DNA of 64,000 bases. Origin: Acanthacorydalis orientalis. Its lineage: Eukaryota > Arthropoda > Insecta > Megaloptera > Corydalidae. The notes beneath the pieces were generated by a model. The model made no database searches. It was not told the origin of the DNA and was given only the letters and a program-made list of their open reading frames with translations. How positions within the stretch are numbered: the first letter of the stretch is position 1; every line of letters begins with the position of its first letter. Shown piece by piece: positions 26,189 to 38,642 of the stretch. The stretch is taken from the NCBI GenBank assembly GCA_034766995.1, contig CM068313.1:28435825-28499824 (forward strand). The letters are read 5' to 3'. Made by a program: the position numbers and the translations under genes.

Positions 26189-27422
26189 TATATAAATAAA
26201 TAAATAATTATATGCATTTGATTTTATATGCAGATAAGTTGTGACATTTAAAAAATTATTAGTCAACTTGTCCATGTACATGAAATTATACTATCAGTAT
26301 TTTATAGAGCAGAATATTAATATATTTAAAAATATAATAGAACATAATATATGTCAATTGATTAATGATATTTTTCTAGATTGATTTTTATAAACAGATA
26401 TGTACATAATGGATACATAAACGAGAACAGTAAATAACAATTTAAATATAAATTTTATTGCTTATTTATTACAAATATATGGTTGAAATACCACAAAAGT
26501 GAATATTTTATAAAAATATTATAAGTTAACAACATATGGATGATTTCAGTTCTATTTTTTTTTTGTTGAAATATCTAATAACGTTATCAGAAAGTGTAAA
26601 CAATGGGTAAAAACACCTTTCATTTTCTGACCTTTTAAGTATTGATCTAGGATAGAAAACAGGAACTATTACTTGTTTTATGAAAATAGAATTGCATGTT
26701 ATTGAGATTTATTATCCATTTGGGAATTGAGAAAAAATACAAACATGCTTATAATCCTTCAAATTACATTACATATGCAACGAGATCATTTATATTGATT
26801 TACATCAGATTACTAATACTAAATAATCGATAATTAAATGATATAAGTGCTTATTTAATAATTTAATAACTACTTGTTCCTAATTTATTAGCAGAAATAA
26901 CTGTGCAACAAAATATTTTTTTGAAACATGTATTTCGACATTAACACTTTTTTTATTTATATCATTGTCTTTAATGGTAAATTTAATTAGTTTTCTATAA
27001 AGTATGTTTAGTTTAATAAAAAATCAATATGAATTCTATTTTAAGGGTATTAATAAATTTATGTTTTAATATTATATTTCGATATTCTAAGAAACTCTTC
27101 GTGTTTCAATAATATTTTGCAATTAGTTTAAATCCAAATTCTCAACTGTCAAGTAAAACCGTTGAAAATGTACATACGTTTAATTCATATGTCTGGGATT
27201 GTTACTTATATATGATGTTATCATTTAAATTACCTAGTGCAACTTAACATGTATTTATATATAATGTTTACATTAATATATTTTAATTGCACATATGTAT
27301 ATTTCCTTGAAATATTTATCATTTCTTAAAATATTATATAGACATTAAGAGATAGGAAAATAATTTACATTTATCCTGTTTAGTATAATATACTGAGCAT
27401 ATTATTAATGTTAAATTTATAT

Positions 27423-27424
<2 letters not shown>

Positions 27425-27461
<37 letters not shown>
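27425..27461. repeat. (TA)n array at the Tigger-like left end
   Basis: The transposon starts at its edge. Confidence 0.5.
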
Positions 27462-27462
<1 letters not shown>

Positions 27463-27465
<3 letters not shown>

Positions 27466-27887
27466 TAGGATTGCTGTATTCGCGGGTTCGTTTTCACGGT
27501 TGTGGTAACTACGGCTCGAAAATATTAAATAAAAAATTTCAGAAATAAACGAATTTTTAAAAAATAGGTATACAAATGTATTTAAACTGTGAATGTACAA
27601 GATATATTTCATTTCTTCGTCGTTTCTTAATGGTTAAGCTAAAACATCAGAATTCCGTTCGTCGAAACAGAGAGAGAGAGAGAGAGAGCACAAGTATAAT
27701 AATGTATAATGTATTTTATTATTATTTAATGTTGATAATGCCCTATTGAGCGTAATTTACTAATTAAACTTTATCATAGGTATAAATGTATATAAAAAAC
27801 GACCTATACATGAGTTCACTACTACCCGAGGTTTCGGGTATTCGCAGTATGTCTTGGAATATATAAACCGCGGGTACGGGGAAACTG
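27463..27887. mobile_element. pogo/Tigger-like non-autonomous DNA transposon
   Basis: About 425 bp. The ends read CAGTAGGATTGCTGTATTCG on the left and, reverse-complemented on the right, CAGTTTCCCCGTACCCGCGG. Both begin CAGT and contain a CGCGG core, as do Tigger/pogo-type inverted repeats, and both abut TA-rich flanks. Inside are GGCTCGAAAATATT, the minus-strand tract ACCTATGATAAAGTTTAATT and a (GA)n run at 27669-27687. From memory these recall mammalian Tigger-derived repeats. No transposase is encoded. Confidence 0.5.
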
Positions 27888-27914
27888 CTATATATATACT
27901 ACTATATTATTATA

Positions 27915-28647
27915 TGAACCAACACTTTTTCTTAGCCATTCCGAAACATTTTTCCGCGATAGCTAGCTTCAAGTTGTCGAAAAGTGCTTCATAGTATTGG
28001 CCAGTAACTGTTTTTCTATTCTGAAGATAGTCGATCAAAAGAATTCCTTTTGAATCCCAAAAAACTGATGTCATCACTTTTCCAGCCAAGTGAACCGTCT
28101 ATGTCTTCTTCGGAGTCGTATGATCACGTTCAGTTCACTGTTTTCATTGCGATTTCGATTCTGTTGTGTAATGGTGAATCCAGATTTCATCAGTGGTCAC
28201 AAAATGCTACCTAAAATCTTAAACAATTCCAAGAAGTCGACTGATATTCACGTACAAACTCATTTTTGTTCTGCAGTGAGCAAAAGCAGCACCCATCTTT
28301 CAGAAAGTCTTTTCATATGCATTTCATTATGCAAAATAAAATGAGTTCGCTCATTTGAGATGCTTTTGACCTCTACTATCTCGCTCACTTTCACTCACCG
28401 ATTGGATAAAATCATATCATAACTTTATCGATGATTTCTGCCGTGACAGCTGTTCTCGAGCTTCTTGAGCGTGGTACAACTTCGATGCTCGTTCTGCCAC
28501 TTTTAAATTCATTCACCCAAAGTCGAATAGTTTCGTAAAAAGAACAAGATTTATACAATGTAGGAAACATTCTCTCACGGATTTCCTTCACTATTTTTTC
28601 TTCCAAAAAAAGAACTGAATTACACCTCGAATTCCGATTTTACCCAT
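27915..28647 (-). pseudogene. mariner transposase remnant (irritans-like)
   Basis: Pieces in order: MGKIGIRGVIQFF, frameshift, then EEKIVKEIRERMFPTLYKSC and IRLWVNEFKSGRTSIEVVPRS (N-terminal DNA-binding domain with the WVNEFKSGR-type motif), TAEIIDKVMI followed by stops. The middle is scrambled and partly missing. An intact block then follows (28055-27915): AGKVMTSVFWDSKGILLIDY, LQNRKTVTGQYYEALFDNLK, AIAEKCFGMAKKK. The first catalytic Asp block is not readable, and the second and third are deleted. Not functional. Confidence 0.5.
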
Positions 28648-28790
28648 TTTGCACTTTTGCACGAAATGCGTGTGTTGAAAAAACTATCAAACGAACAATA
28701 AGTACCGGAGTGATTTACAACTTCGCATGAGTCACTAAAAAAGACAGAACTATGTGAAAACGTACACAATTGTCCCGCTTTATATGAAAA
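27915..28790 (-). mobile_element. Truncated mariner of a second lineage
   Basis: Reading the minus strand: a leader from about 28790, a transposase start at 28647 (MGKIGIRGV), and a break at about 27915, where the frame stops short of the expected FHQDNAPAH-type block. It lacks a recognisable right inverted repeat, and its tail sits about 25 bp from the Tigger-like element. The proteins point to an irritans-type mariner rather than the family of copies 1 and 2. Confidence 0.5.
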
Positions 28791-29150
28791 TAATAATATA
28801 AAATGATAATATAAATACATTACAATAAAATATTAATATCTATTTCTTAAACAAACAAAGTCAAAACGCTTGGTTTAAAAACACAAAACAAAATCAAAAC
28901 GATTGGTTTAATAGATAAAATAGATTTTTTTTTCAAATTTGAATATGCTTTAAGTATGATACGATTTTAATTACTAAATTTAGTGTCATTAAATCTACTA
29001 GTGAACACACCAATTTACTGCTATCCAAATACTAGATGATTAGTAAATAATTTAATTGAAACTTTTGGAAACAACTTCTTTAAACATGTTGTTTATATTT
29101 ATTAAGCACACGCACGCACGCACACATATACAAGCAAATACTTATTTATA

Positions 29151-29156
29151 TATACA

Positions 29157-29203
<47 letters not shown>
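29151..29203. repeat. (TA)n array
   Basis: Preceded by a degenerate CACG run. Confidence 0.5.
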
Positions 29204-29205
<2 letters not shown>

Positions 29206-29356
29206 CTGTACCTGCTTGTGTTTGTATGCATTCAAGTGTATGTACATGTATAGAAAATATTCATAGTTAATGTAATATGTATATGTCAACAATTTTGTAC
29301 AAAGTTATTTACCGACGGTTTAGTAGGATGGTGGTTCATCCGAATAATTTTCATTA

Positions 29357-29382
29357 GTCAGTTTCCCTAGCGTGAAACTGAC
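29357..29382. repeat. Perfect 9-bp hairpin in a G+C-richer patch
   Basis: GTCAGTTTC, loop CCTAGCGT, GAAACTGAC. It lies in a patch (29310-29430) richer in G+C than its flanks. Not terminator-like; function unknown. Confidence 0.5.
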
Positions 29383-30542
29383 GTAAACAGACCGCTGACC
29401 TGTTCTCTGTTAAATTGTTCCCAGCATAATTACACTACTCGAGCATTGTATAGAATGTTGTCAACAAATTGTTTCCTGTGTACTATTAATGACAAATATT
29501 TATTATCAAAGTAATTAAATGTATGTGTTCCTTATTCGCAATTTGAATATATTTGCAGTGAATTTTTTACATGCCAAATTATTTTTCAACACAAAAATTG
29601 AAATTTAATGCTGTTATCTGAATCAAAAAATGTTTACTTAATTTAATTCGTATTTTATTAAGTAACAAAAGTTGTTTTATCAATTTAATTTCCGAGAATA
29701 ACATTCACAAGGAATTTATTTTTAAGGAAATAACTGTCAATGCAAAATATTATTTATATAAAATTTTTAGCACAAATTCTAAGAATTCGCTCACAGTATT
29801 TAAAATAACTCAGTTAATTTCTTACATAACAATATTTCACTTCAGAGACATTATCGTTTCTTGAATTTTTGACAATCAAAAGTAATATGTTTCTTAAGCA
29901 TCTCCTTATTCGCCCATTAACTATTTTTGCAATTATCTGTGAATATTTTTTATTGTCCAAGTGGAATTTAAAATAAAATGTATGTGTTTTGATAACATTA
30001 GAGACATTCGAAAAGAGGCTTATCATTTTTTGAAACGTAGATCTAAAAACGACTTTGAATAACACTCTGAAAAGCTTTGTGATCGTTTTTATAAATGTTT
30101 TGCTGCCAATAGAATTTATTTTAAATAGATATAAAAAAATAATTACTTACAGAAAAGTGTTTTTTTAGGTCAGGGAAAATTTAAAATAAATGATGAATTT
30201 TTGAGTTCTTTCCTTTAAAAAATTTTTTTCTGTACATCTTAAGATATCAAACTGATGCAAAATCTTATACAAAAATAGAAGAAAAAAGAATATAAAACTA
30301 ATATATTTTTTTGTAACTGATTAAATCAATAAGAATACAAGTTCGTATCATCGTTTTCTAAATATTTGTCAATATACGTGTAAAAAAAATTTACACGTGG
30401 TTAAAAAATAATCTACCTCGTATTATTTGTTATATAAATATAATTATCAGAAACGTTAAACAGTCCTGACTATGAGCTTGTATTAAGCAGGTATTACTCT
30501 TCAATATTCTTTATGTTTATTTCGATGTTTCAAATATTTTTC

Positions 30543-30547
<5 letters not shown>

Positions 30548-30595
<48 letters not shown>
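30548..30595. repeat. (TA)n array
   Basis: Pure TA run, about 24 units. Confidence 0.5.
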
Positions 30596-30599
<4 letters not shown>

Positions 30600-30931
30600 A
30601 TTTACCGAAAAAGCATGGTTATTATAAATTGAAAAATATCAATTCAAAAAATGAATAATTTAAATAAACTTGTAAATTACTCAGTTAAAATACTTATTTA
30701 AGTTCATTCTGTCTAATCTTAGTAATAAACAAAATTTTATATTTAAAAATAATACCTCTTTAATGTTGTACAGTTAAATAATTAAAGGTTCATATTTAAA
30801 AATTGAGTATTATATGGTTAATATTCATTCCTAAACTCATTAAATCATATATTGATTTTTTTTATTCGTTTATTACCAATAATATCTAATAGACAATTCA
30901 TTTTTTTTGAATAATATTAGAAATATATAGA

Positions 30932-30971
<40 letters not shown>

Positions 30972-31333
30972 CATTTGAAAATATTTTCTTATATCGCAAA
31001 TAAATTTAAAAAACAAACTACTTAAAAAAGTTAATATATACTATAATTACTTTCTTTTGTAATTTATTAATATTATCACTCTATACAAATAATTATTTCA
31101 AATAAGAAATATTTTCAAAAAAAATTTTTTTTGTTACTATTATTAACATTATTAGTTTCAATATATGTACAAAATATACATTTCCAACATATTTATTTAT
31201 CACGTAATAAAATCGAACAATCAATACAGAAACGGATTTATAAACACGAAATTATACACTGTCTTAAAAAATATAATACACTCTACTTGTATATACAGTG
31301 AAAACGTTTGTATTCTACTTTCAAACGTTTCAT

Positions 31334-31546
31334 TTATTTGTACCACTTTGTTGGTGTGAGTACGCTACAGTAGATCTGCTTTGTGTTTATAAAGGAAGGG
31401 GATGTTTCCAGCCCTGTTACAGAATCGATCGATAAACACCCACCCAAAAGCACCGCTAAGAGGTTTATCTCTACTCCAAACATAACTGTATTTAGATGAG
31501 CCTTGAATTTTGTAATTAATTTTGCACCTTCTTCAAGTTTCGCGTT
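31334..31546 (-). CDS. Candidate small secreted-peptide frame, unrecognised
   Basis: A 70-codon open frame in a G+C-rich island. The first Met (31483) gives 49 residues: MFGVEINLLAVLLGGCLSID..., with a hydrophobic core LLAVLLGGCL typical of a signal peptide, then a short tail ending QIYCSVLTPTKWYK. An AATAAA overlaps the stop. I recognise no family. It may be a small secreted peptide, an exon of a larger gene or a transposon remnant. The plus strand of the same island also has a Cys-rich frame and a TATAAAG, so the strand is not settled. Confidence 0.5.
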   Translation of the reverse strand, partial: NAKLEEGAKLITKFKAHLNTVMFGVEINLLAVLLGGCLSIDSVTGLETSPSFINTKQIYCSVLTPTKWYK

Positions 31547-32286
31547 TTAAGAACATAAATATTTATTAAAGTAAACTTGTTAAAAAGAATCTGTCCTTAT
31601 CATCCGTTATACTTTGTGAATAATTTTCGTGATTATTTTATATTTCCTCTCCAAGGTACATACTTAAAAAATGTATATTTTTTTTAAAATAATATCAGAT
31701 TAATTAAACAAAAAATTCTGATCCAGTATTTAGTTATCCTCTGTGTCGAAATTTATATTAAAATTTAAATATGCGAAATTTATTTAAATTATGTTTATAA
31801 ATTTAAAAAAAAGTATCCAAGATATATTTCAAAATAAGAAAACGTAAATTATTCTTAATAGTATAATAATTATTGGATCTTCAAATATTTTTATTATTAT
31901 AATCTATTATTTTCAGTTATAATACTTAATTGTAATCAAATAGAAAAGAAAACAAAAAATATATAAATTTGTAAATTAATCAATTAAGTTTATATATATT
32001 ATTGAATATTTTATAATAGAATATAAACAAAATTTTCCGATAAAATTGAATTTGTGAATTTTATTAAATGCAGTGTATATTTTTTTGATAAATTTCAATT
32101 TGAATAAATAGTTCATTATTCCAGGTTAATTTTTTGATTACAATTGATTTGGATACTGAATTGTTTTTTTAATATAGTACTTGATTAAAAATTGAAATTA
32201 TTTATTTCAAATAATACTAATGAAAGAAAACTACCTATTCAAATTATTAATAATTATAATAACCAATACGTATTTTATACACACAC

Positions 32287-32288
<2 letters not shown>

Positions 32289-32329
<41 letters not shown>
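32289..32329. repeat. (TA)n array
   Basis: Preceded by a short CA run. Confidence 0.5.
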
Positions 32330-32332
<3 letters not shown>

Positions 32333-32904
32333 TTAATATGAATTCCTTGGTTATCTATTCCTTGGTATAAATGTATACGTATAATCAAGAAAAATGTATA
32401 TAATGAAAAAGATAAAAGTATTTATATAAATAACACGAATATAAATTGTTTATTTCCTTCCCTTGCAGATAAATTAAGAGTAAACACTTTTTAAAAAGTC
32501 TTCATAATTTTTTTTTAATTAAAAGTGGAATTTACTTATAAGTCGATAAAACTGTTATTTTAATTTCATTACTAATCAATGATTTTTTTTACAGACAATG
32601 TCATTCCTCTTATTGATTAGACTAATAAATTATATTTCATTATTTTAGTTCTAGTAATATATCCGTCATTCCAAACATGAAAATCATGATTGTTGATGCG
32701 ATTTTCTTGATAAGTTACCTTCAATAAAAACCAGTTAATAAACAAATCATGGGCGTGTTAGTACATATAGTAAATTATATTGCATTTTTTTATTAATCAG
32801 AAATCTTAACTTATATATATGTATATATATATAGTAACAGATGTGACGAATGTCATCTACTACAATATATAAAAAATACTTAAATCTAACACCGATTTAA
32901 AAAT

Positions 32905-32935
<31 letters not shown>

Positions 32936-33376
32936 ACTGTATGTATGTATATGTATACTGAATAGAATTAGAATAATTCAATTAGTGTAATTATTTTTAA
33001 TATTAATTTATGTAATAATTAAATTGTATTTCCTTACTGGAAACGTAGTTATAATTTAAAATGGATGCTTTTTGTACGTGTTTTCTTTATCATTATTATT
33101 TATTTGACTTATCTTCTTTCATAGTATTCTAATTAATTAGTAATTAAATATTTAAATCTTATTATAAATAAGAATTGAAACGTAAAATAATCAAGAACTA
33201 GAAGACTAAATAATTAAATGAATATATAGAGCGGAAGACGAAAACATAAAATACGGAAATTAATCAAAGATTTTATCTTAAAAAGTGTATTGTAATTAGA
33301 TATCGTATTTCACAAGTTGTTTATTGTCGGTAATAACAGACAAATACAAAATCTAACAATATAGCCTAAGGGCAGG

Positions 33377-33589
33377 TCAGGGCCGCGCCCCTACAAATAC
33401 GTCCTTGAAATTTGTACGTATTGTCCTCGTCAATCGTCGCTCCATCAAATAACTAAAATATTTTCCAACGGACTTGCCAAATACCGGTCGATGGTCTAGT
33501 CTACCAGTCTCACAGTACTGAACGTTAGGAATGTCATTTCTGACTAAACTTCCCCTATAACATATATAGTAAAAGCTGGCTTTTAATGA
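33377..33589 (-). CDS. Candidate exon-like frame, unrecognised
   Basis: A 70-codon open frame in a CpG-containing island, with no ATG near its 5' end. It includes YRGSLVRNDIPNVQYCETGR, LDHRPVFGKSVGKYFSYL and MERRLTRTIRTNFKDVFVGA, then stops. The composition looks coding, unlike the AT-rich surroundings. It could be an exon or a piece of a mobile element; I cannot name the family. On the minus strand a TATATATG box lies about 27 bases before a TCAG, so a promoter is an alternative reading. Confidence 0.5.
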   Translation of the reverse strand, partial: SLKASFYYICYRGSLVRNDIPNVQYCETGRLDHRPVFGKSVGKYFSYLMERRLTRTIRTNFKDVFVGARP

Positions 33590-33770
33590 CTATTCAACGG
33601 CAGTTGTCAATATTTCATCGTTTTAAACGAGTGAGAATGGTTCATATTTTCAGTCTCGCGCAAAATAATCGAAGTAATGGAATTAAAAAAAAATACTACA
33701 CTACAAATCGAAAAATAAAAAAGTATTTAAAGACCATTGAAATATTATATAATACACATACACACACTTA

Positions 33771-33812
33771 CATATATGCATGCATACATACATACATACA
33801 TTCACACACAAC

Positions 33813-33877
<65 letters not shown>
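33771..33877. repeat. (CATA)n then (TA)n
   Basis: CATA tetramers grade into a pure TA run. Confidence 0.5.
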
Positions 33878-33879
<2 letters not shown>

Positions 33880-34740
33880 CACTTTTTTACCTTGTTTATA
33901 AATCATATTAATAAACATTTTAAATGATTAAAACATCTAAAAATATACAATTATCAACTTAAGAACCAATCAAATATGTTTTATATGATTGCGTGTTCAT
34001 ATATGCAACATATTTGATCTAATAAACGTACAATCATTTAAAATCCTTCACAATAAAACCGCATTCCATTAAAATGAATATTAAAATTTCAAACTTTCTA
34101 CACAATTGACTCCGTTTTATTAAAAATAAATAAATAGTTTCTGAACAGCACCAAATAAATTAAACTATTTCATTTTTATTATGAATACAATTTATTTTTC
34201 AAATATTTTTTTATTAAGATATATAACAATTAATCTTTTATAAAATATTTATAGTCAAGTTATATATTATAATTAGAAACACTTTGAACAGTTTAATATG
34301 TATGGAGTCTAGTTATAATCAAACTCACAAATAAAATCAAGAATTACTTGGCAGTATTTCATATTTAATATAGCTATTACATATTGTAATAATTTAATTT
34401 TAATTTGCAATTTTTTAAGTAGATGTTATTAAAGAATACAATTTAAATGTTATCATGTTATCAGTTGAAATTTGAATATTTTGTTTGCATATATGTGCAC
34501 ACATTTGCATATATAAGTTCCTACATGTTTATGTTAATGTGTGGATGGATGTATGCATGTAATTAGTATGTGAATATCTATTTTTTATATATTAAGTACA
34601 TTAATCAATTTCAGTATTTGATGACAATCATATTAATTTTACTACATTAATCTCTTATTTTAAGTCGCTGTTAATCTGTTTGAAACATGTATTATGAACA
34701 AAAATGAAGTAATATATACAAATTACTATAATACATACTC

Positions 34741-34746
34741 ACACAT

Positions 34747-34797
<51 letters not shown>
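34741..34797. repeat. (CA)n(TA)n array
   Basis: Compound array, CA first. Confidence 0.5.
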
Positions 34798-34801
<4 letters not shown>

Positions 34802-35314
34802 TATAAAGACAAAGATACAATATTAAAAGACAAAGAAGCTGAATATGAAGAGCATTACTAATATTTTTATAAACATCCATAAACGAATGATTGACATATA
34901 AATTTACTAATTTGTTAAAAAAGCGATTCTTATCTTGAAACATGCACTTATTCATCAAAAGATCACTGGCCACAAAAAAAAATACTGTCACTTAAAAAAA
35001 TGATTATAAAAAATATATTTTAATATAAAACAACTCATCTTAGGTGCATATTGTCAATATCTTAAAATTATGTTAATATTTTTTTTAAATATTCGCCTTT
35101 TGAAATTTTATTATGTTACTAATTTGTTCGTAGTTATCATCAGTTTTCTTTAAAAAACATAGTTTATCACTTATATTTAACTTTAAGAAATATAACTTCA
35201 TGTAATCTAGTATATATATATAGTTTCTTTCTTATCGACAATACCTTTAATTTATTTAATATTCTTTTTTCTCATTAACTTTTTCCGTCGAACATTTCAT
35301 TTCCACACTGTAAT

Positions 35315-35317
<3 letters not shown>

Positions 35318-35405
<88 letters not shown>

Positions 35406-35486
35406 ATTAAAACATTTTTATGAAAGGAAAATAATAATTTCTCTGAATACTATAAAGTTTTATATTGATAATAATGATTTATTTTA

Positions 35487-35532
<46 letters not shown>
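35318..35532. repeat. (TA)n arrays, cluster
   Basis: Arrays at 35318-35401 (one GATA break) and 35494-35532. Confidence 0.5.
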
Positions 35533-35538
<6 letters not shown>

Positions 35539-35590
35539 TATAAAGGATTTCGATTAAAAGTAAGATTTTAAAACATGCTATCTAAACAAA

Positions 35591-35866
35591 TTATCTTATG
35601 TAGTTAAATAAAACCACTGTACATTTTGCATAAAACTCGACCCACTTGGCAGATTCTGTAACACTATCTATAGAATGAAAAAGGTAGAAAAAACTGACAT
35701 CTCGTATTTTCAGCTTGTGGTCACAAGGACATTCGTTCACACTTCGTATTGTAAAAAAACGAATCGTATCTGTGATAACAAATAATGTAAGAGAGAGATA
35801 TAGAATATTAGAAATGTTGTTTGTGATATTCCATTTCAATTCAAGGCAGTCAAGGTCGTACTTCAA
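35591..35866 (-). CDS. Candidate 91-codon open frame, unrecognised
   Basis: MKYDLDCLELKWNITNNISN, a hydrophobic stretch ILYLSLTLFVI, then RSVNECPCDHKLKIRDVSFF and SVTESAKWVEFYAKCTVVLF. The segment is richer in G+C than its neighbours, which carry (TA)n arrays on the left. No domain is recognised. It could be a transposon leader or a lineage-specific gene. Confidence 0.5.
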   Translation of the reverse strand: MKYDLDCLELKWNITNNISNILYLSLTLFVITDTIRFFTIRSVNECPCDHKLKIRDVSFFYLFHSIDSVTESAKWVEFYAKCTVVLFNYIR

Positions 35867-36225
35867 GTGTCTGCATTAATTGGAAGTGAGCTAGAGCTAC
35901 ACTTACTTGAATCACAGAAAAAAGAAAGATTATTCGATTTTATTTGTATGAAACACATTTTCATTTCAGTATTTTTTTTAAATGTACATTACTTGGTAAT
36001 GACAAATTTTAATGAAATTTAGAGTTTGAATTTACGGCAGTATAATCTTATATGAATCTAATTAAAATTTTATATTGATCTTGATTATCTTTTCTTAACT
36101 GGCTTCCGTTTATTTGAAAATTTTTATTTGGATTTAACTAACAAGCTGATTTAATTATTATAATAAAAGTAAAGAACAGGGGAGAAAAATGAATACTATA
36201 TAAAATTGAATCAATAGACGCATTA

Positions 36226-36230
<5 letters not shown>

Positions 36231-36269
<39 letters not shown>

Positions 36270-36398
36270 TATGTACTACCACTTTTTATCTTTCTTTTCT
36301 TTTTTGGTCTTTCTTACAATATATTCACAAGTGTATTTTAACATAAATTGATTTCACGTATTATTTTATTGTTATAATCATAAAATTTCTGTTCATGA

Positions 36399-36455
<57 letters not shown>
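36231..36455. repeat. (TA)n arrays, pair
   Basis: Arrays at 36231-36266 and 36401-36455. Confidence 0.5.
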
Positions 36456-37168
36456 CGTAACACATAATTTAATTGAAAATTTTGAAATTAATATTTTGAT
36501 AATGATAATAAAGGTTTATTCATATAATCTCATACTAGTTTAAAAAAATACACTGATTTCGTACGTATTACAAATAATTAATGTAAATGAATTTTAATTA
36601 AGAAACTTTCCATTAAAAGTATGCATAAATATTATCCGCATACATTTGTTTAATTTTTCATTACTGTCGTATATAGTTTATAGCATACACTCTAAGCAAT
36701 TTCTCGGTACATAAAATCTGTTTAATATAATGTATATGAAGCATTAAATTTTCACAACTTAATTATTCATATGTACACATATAGTATTTATATACGAAAT
36801 TGTATTTAACTGAATTTATCTATAGATGGAAAAAAACACATATTTTTTTTTAATATTTAATCGATTCAACTAATTTTATACCATTATTTATATAATCGAA
36901 TAAAACATTTCTATTACACCATGCATTTAGAAATAAATACTTTAAAAAAAAAGATTTATTAAGAGGTACTCTATTAAAAGCGAACATGAACAGATCGTGA
37001 TCGAATATTTATCAGAAAGTAAAATCGCACGACTTATAAGCTAATGAATTTAGAATAAATCAATATAACGTAAACAATAGAAAGCTTACGAATAATGGTT
37101 ATTAACATTGATTACATTGAAAAGTTTTATTGGTATTTAATATACACAAACACGCACACATACACCTA

Positions 37169-37171
<3 letters not shown>

Positions 37172-37217
<46 letters not shown>

Positions 37218-37617
37218 CTATCTTTCCAAGTGTAGAATCAACATATATACTAAAAACGGTTTTATTAACAGCAGACACATAAAATAAATGTTGTATCATC
37301 AATATAAATATAAACCAAAAAAAAAAGTACTAATATACGAATTTGTTATAGCAGCATATCATTTCTTAAAACATATTTTTATTCGTTGTACATTTTCTAA
37401 ATATATATTTATACCTTGTAACAGAAAAGTCTTTAATTTTATTTTATTTAATATGAATATATTATAACAGAATAAAATTGTTATATATACATAATATTTT
37501 GCAAGAAAATGCACTAAAAACGTATTCAGAGAACAAAATGGTTTACAAAAAAAATAATTTAATTCGATATAGAAACTGCAGGAGAACATATTAATATCGT
37601 TAATGTAAAATCTTTGG

Positions 37618-37660
<43 letters not shown>
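37172..37660. repeat. (TA)n arrays, pair
   Basis: Arrays at 37172-37215 and 37621-37660. Confidence 0.5.
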
Positions 37661-37664
<4 letters not shown>

Positions 37665-38579
37665 TCATTAAAATAATAAAAATTCACAAATATTACGTTT
37701 AAAGTAAGTATACATGTAGAGACTATAAATAAAAACTTGAATTTAAAATCATGTTGCTGCAATACAAGAACCTATAATTGTCTTACTTAAATAACTTTGA
37801 CCATGTGATACTTTTAAAAAATTATATATTATATAGTACATGTGTGATTTTATCTCTTTAGTGTCATTTAAGTCGGTGAAATAGTATCTTCTGTTTTCGC
37901 AATTGATTGTTTAGCCAAACTGTCAATAAAATAATATATAACTAACATATACAATCAGTTTCAATTAACTGATAGTATTTTCTGATACATTCCGCTGTAT
38001 TTTTCAATACCTGTCATTGTCAGTATTGATAAATAAAAGAAACTCTCTCGTCCGTGTATCGCAAAATCCTTTGACTTTGACAAAAGCACGAATTCACGTT
38101 CAACAAATATCATAGATAAGTAAAAGGAAAAAGTAAGTTTTACCTCTGAAGAAAGATTTTCATCTAAGAAATTGCTTTTAATTATACTAACATTTTCTCG
38201 CCTGAATATTATATATAGAGAGAGAGAGAGAGAAATACAAATAGTATTTTTAAAATATTTTATTATTTTTCATTAGTATTTATAAATAGAAAAATAGTAA
38301 TTCATTCAACTGAACCTTTTTTAATTTTGGTAAGAAATTTTATTTGATCAGAATGAATAATTTTACAGTTACATTTAAACAAAAAAATTGTTAATCATAT
38401 TATTAACTATTAATAAACGTATTTTTAAATTTATTAAATCTTTTTTAAAGGACATTTATTCACTACAATTTGTATTACAAAAAACGTATCATACTGTAAT
38501 AACAAATAATATTAATTGCATAAATTACAGTACATATATGTATAATTAATGAATACTAATGATAAAAGATAACGAATGC

Positions 38580-38582
<3 letters not shown>

Positions 38583-38640
<58 letters not shown>

Positions 38641-38642
38641 TA
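38583..38642. repeat. (TA)n array
   Basis: One CATATA break near the end. Confidence 0.5.

Larger units (their letters stand above)
20190..27462. other. AT-rich intergenic DNA
   Basis: Seven kilobases with (TA)n arrays near 22.5, 23.1, 25.95, 26.15 and 27.4 kb. No frame, RNA gene or transposon end is recognisable. Confidence 0.5.
28791..33376. other. Intergenic DNA
   Basis: Contains the hairpin patch at 29.35 kb, the 31.4 kb island listed separately and (TA)n arrays. An 83-codon minus-strand frame at 29814-30065 has AT-driven composition and is not called. Confidence 0.5.

Noticed and set aside
28090..28344. An 84-codon plus-strand frame
   Set aside because: It is antisense to the irritans-like mariner remnant.
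36946..37044. Open frame with coding-like wording (SIKSEHEQIVIEYLSESKIA)
   Set aside because: At 32 codons without splice sites or a start codon, it is too short to support.
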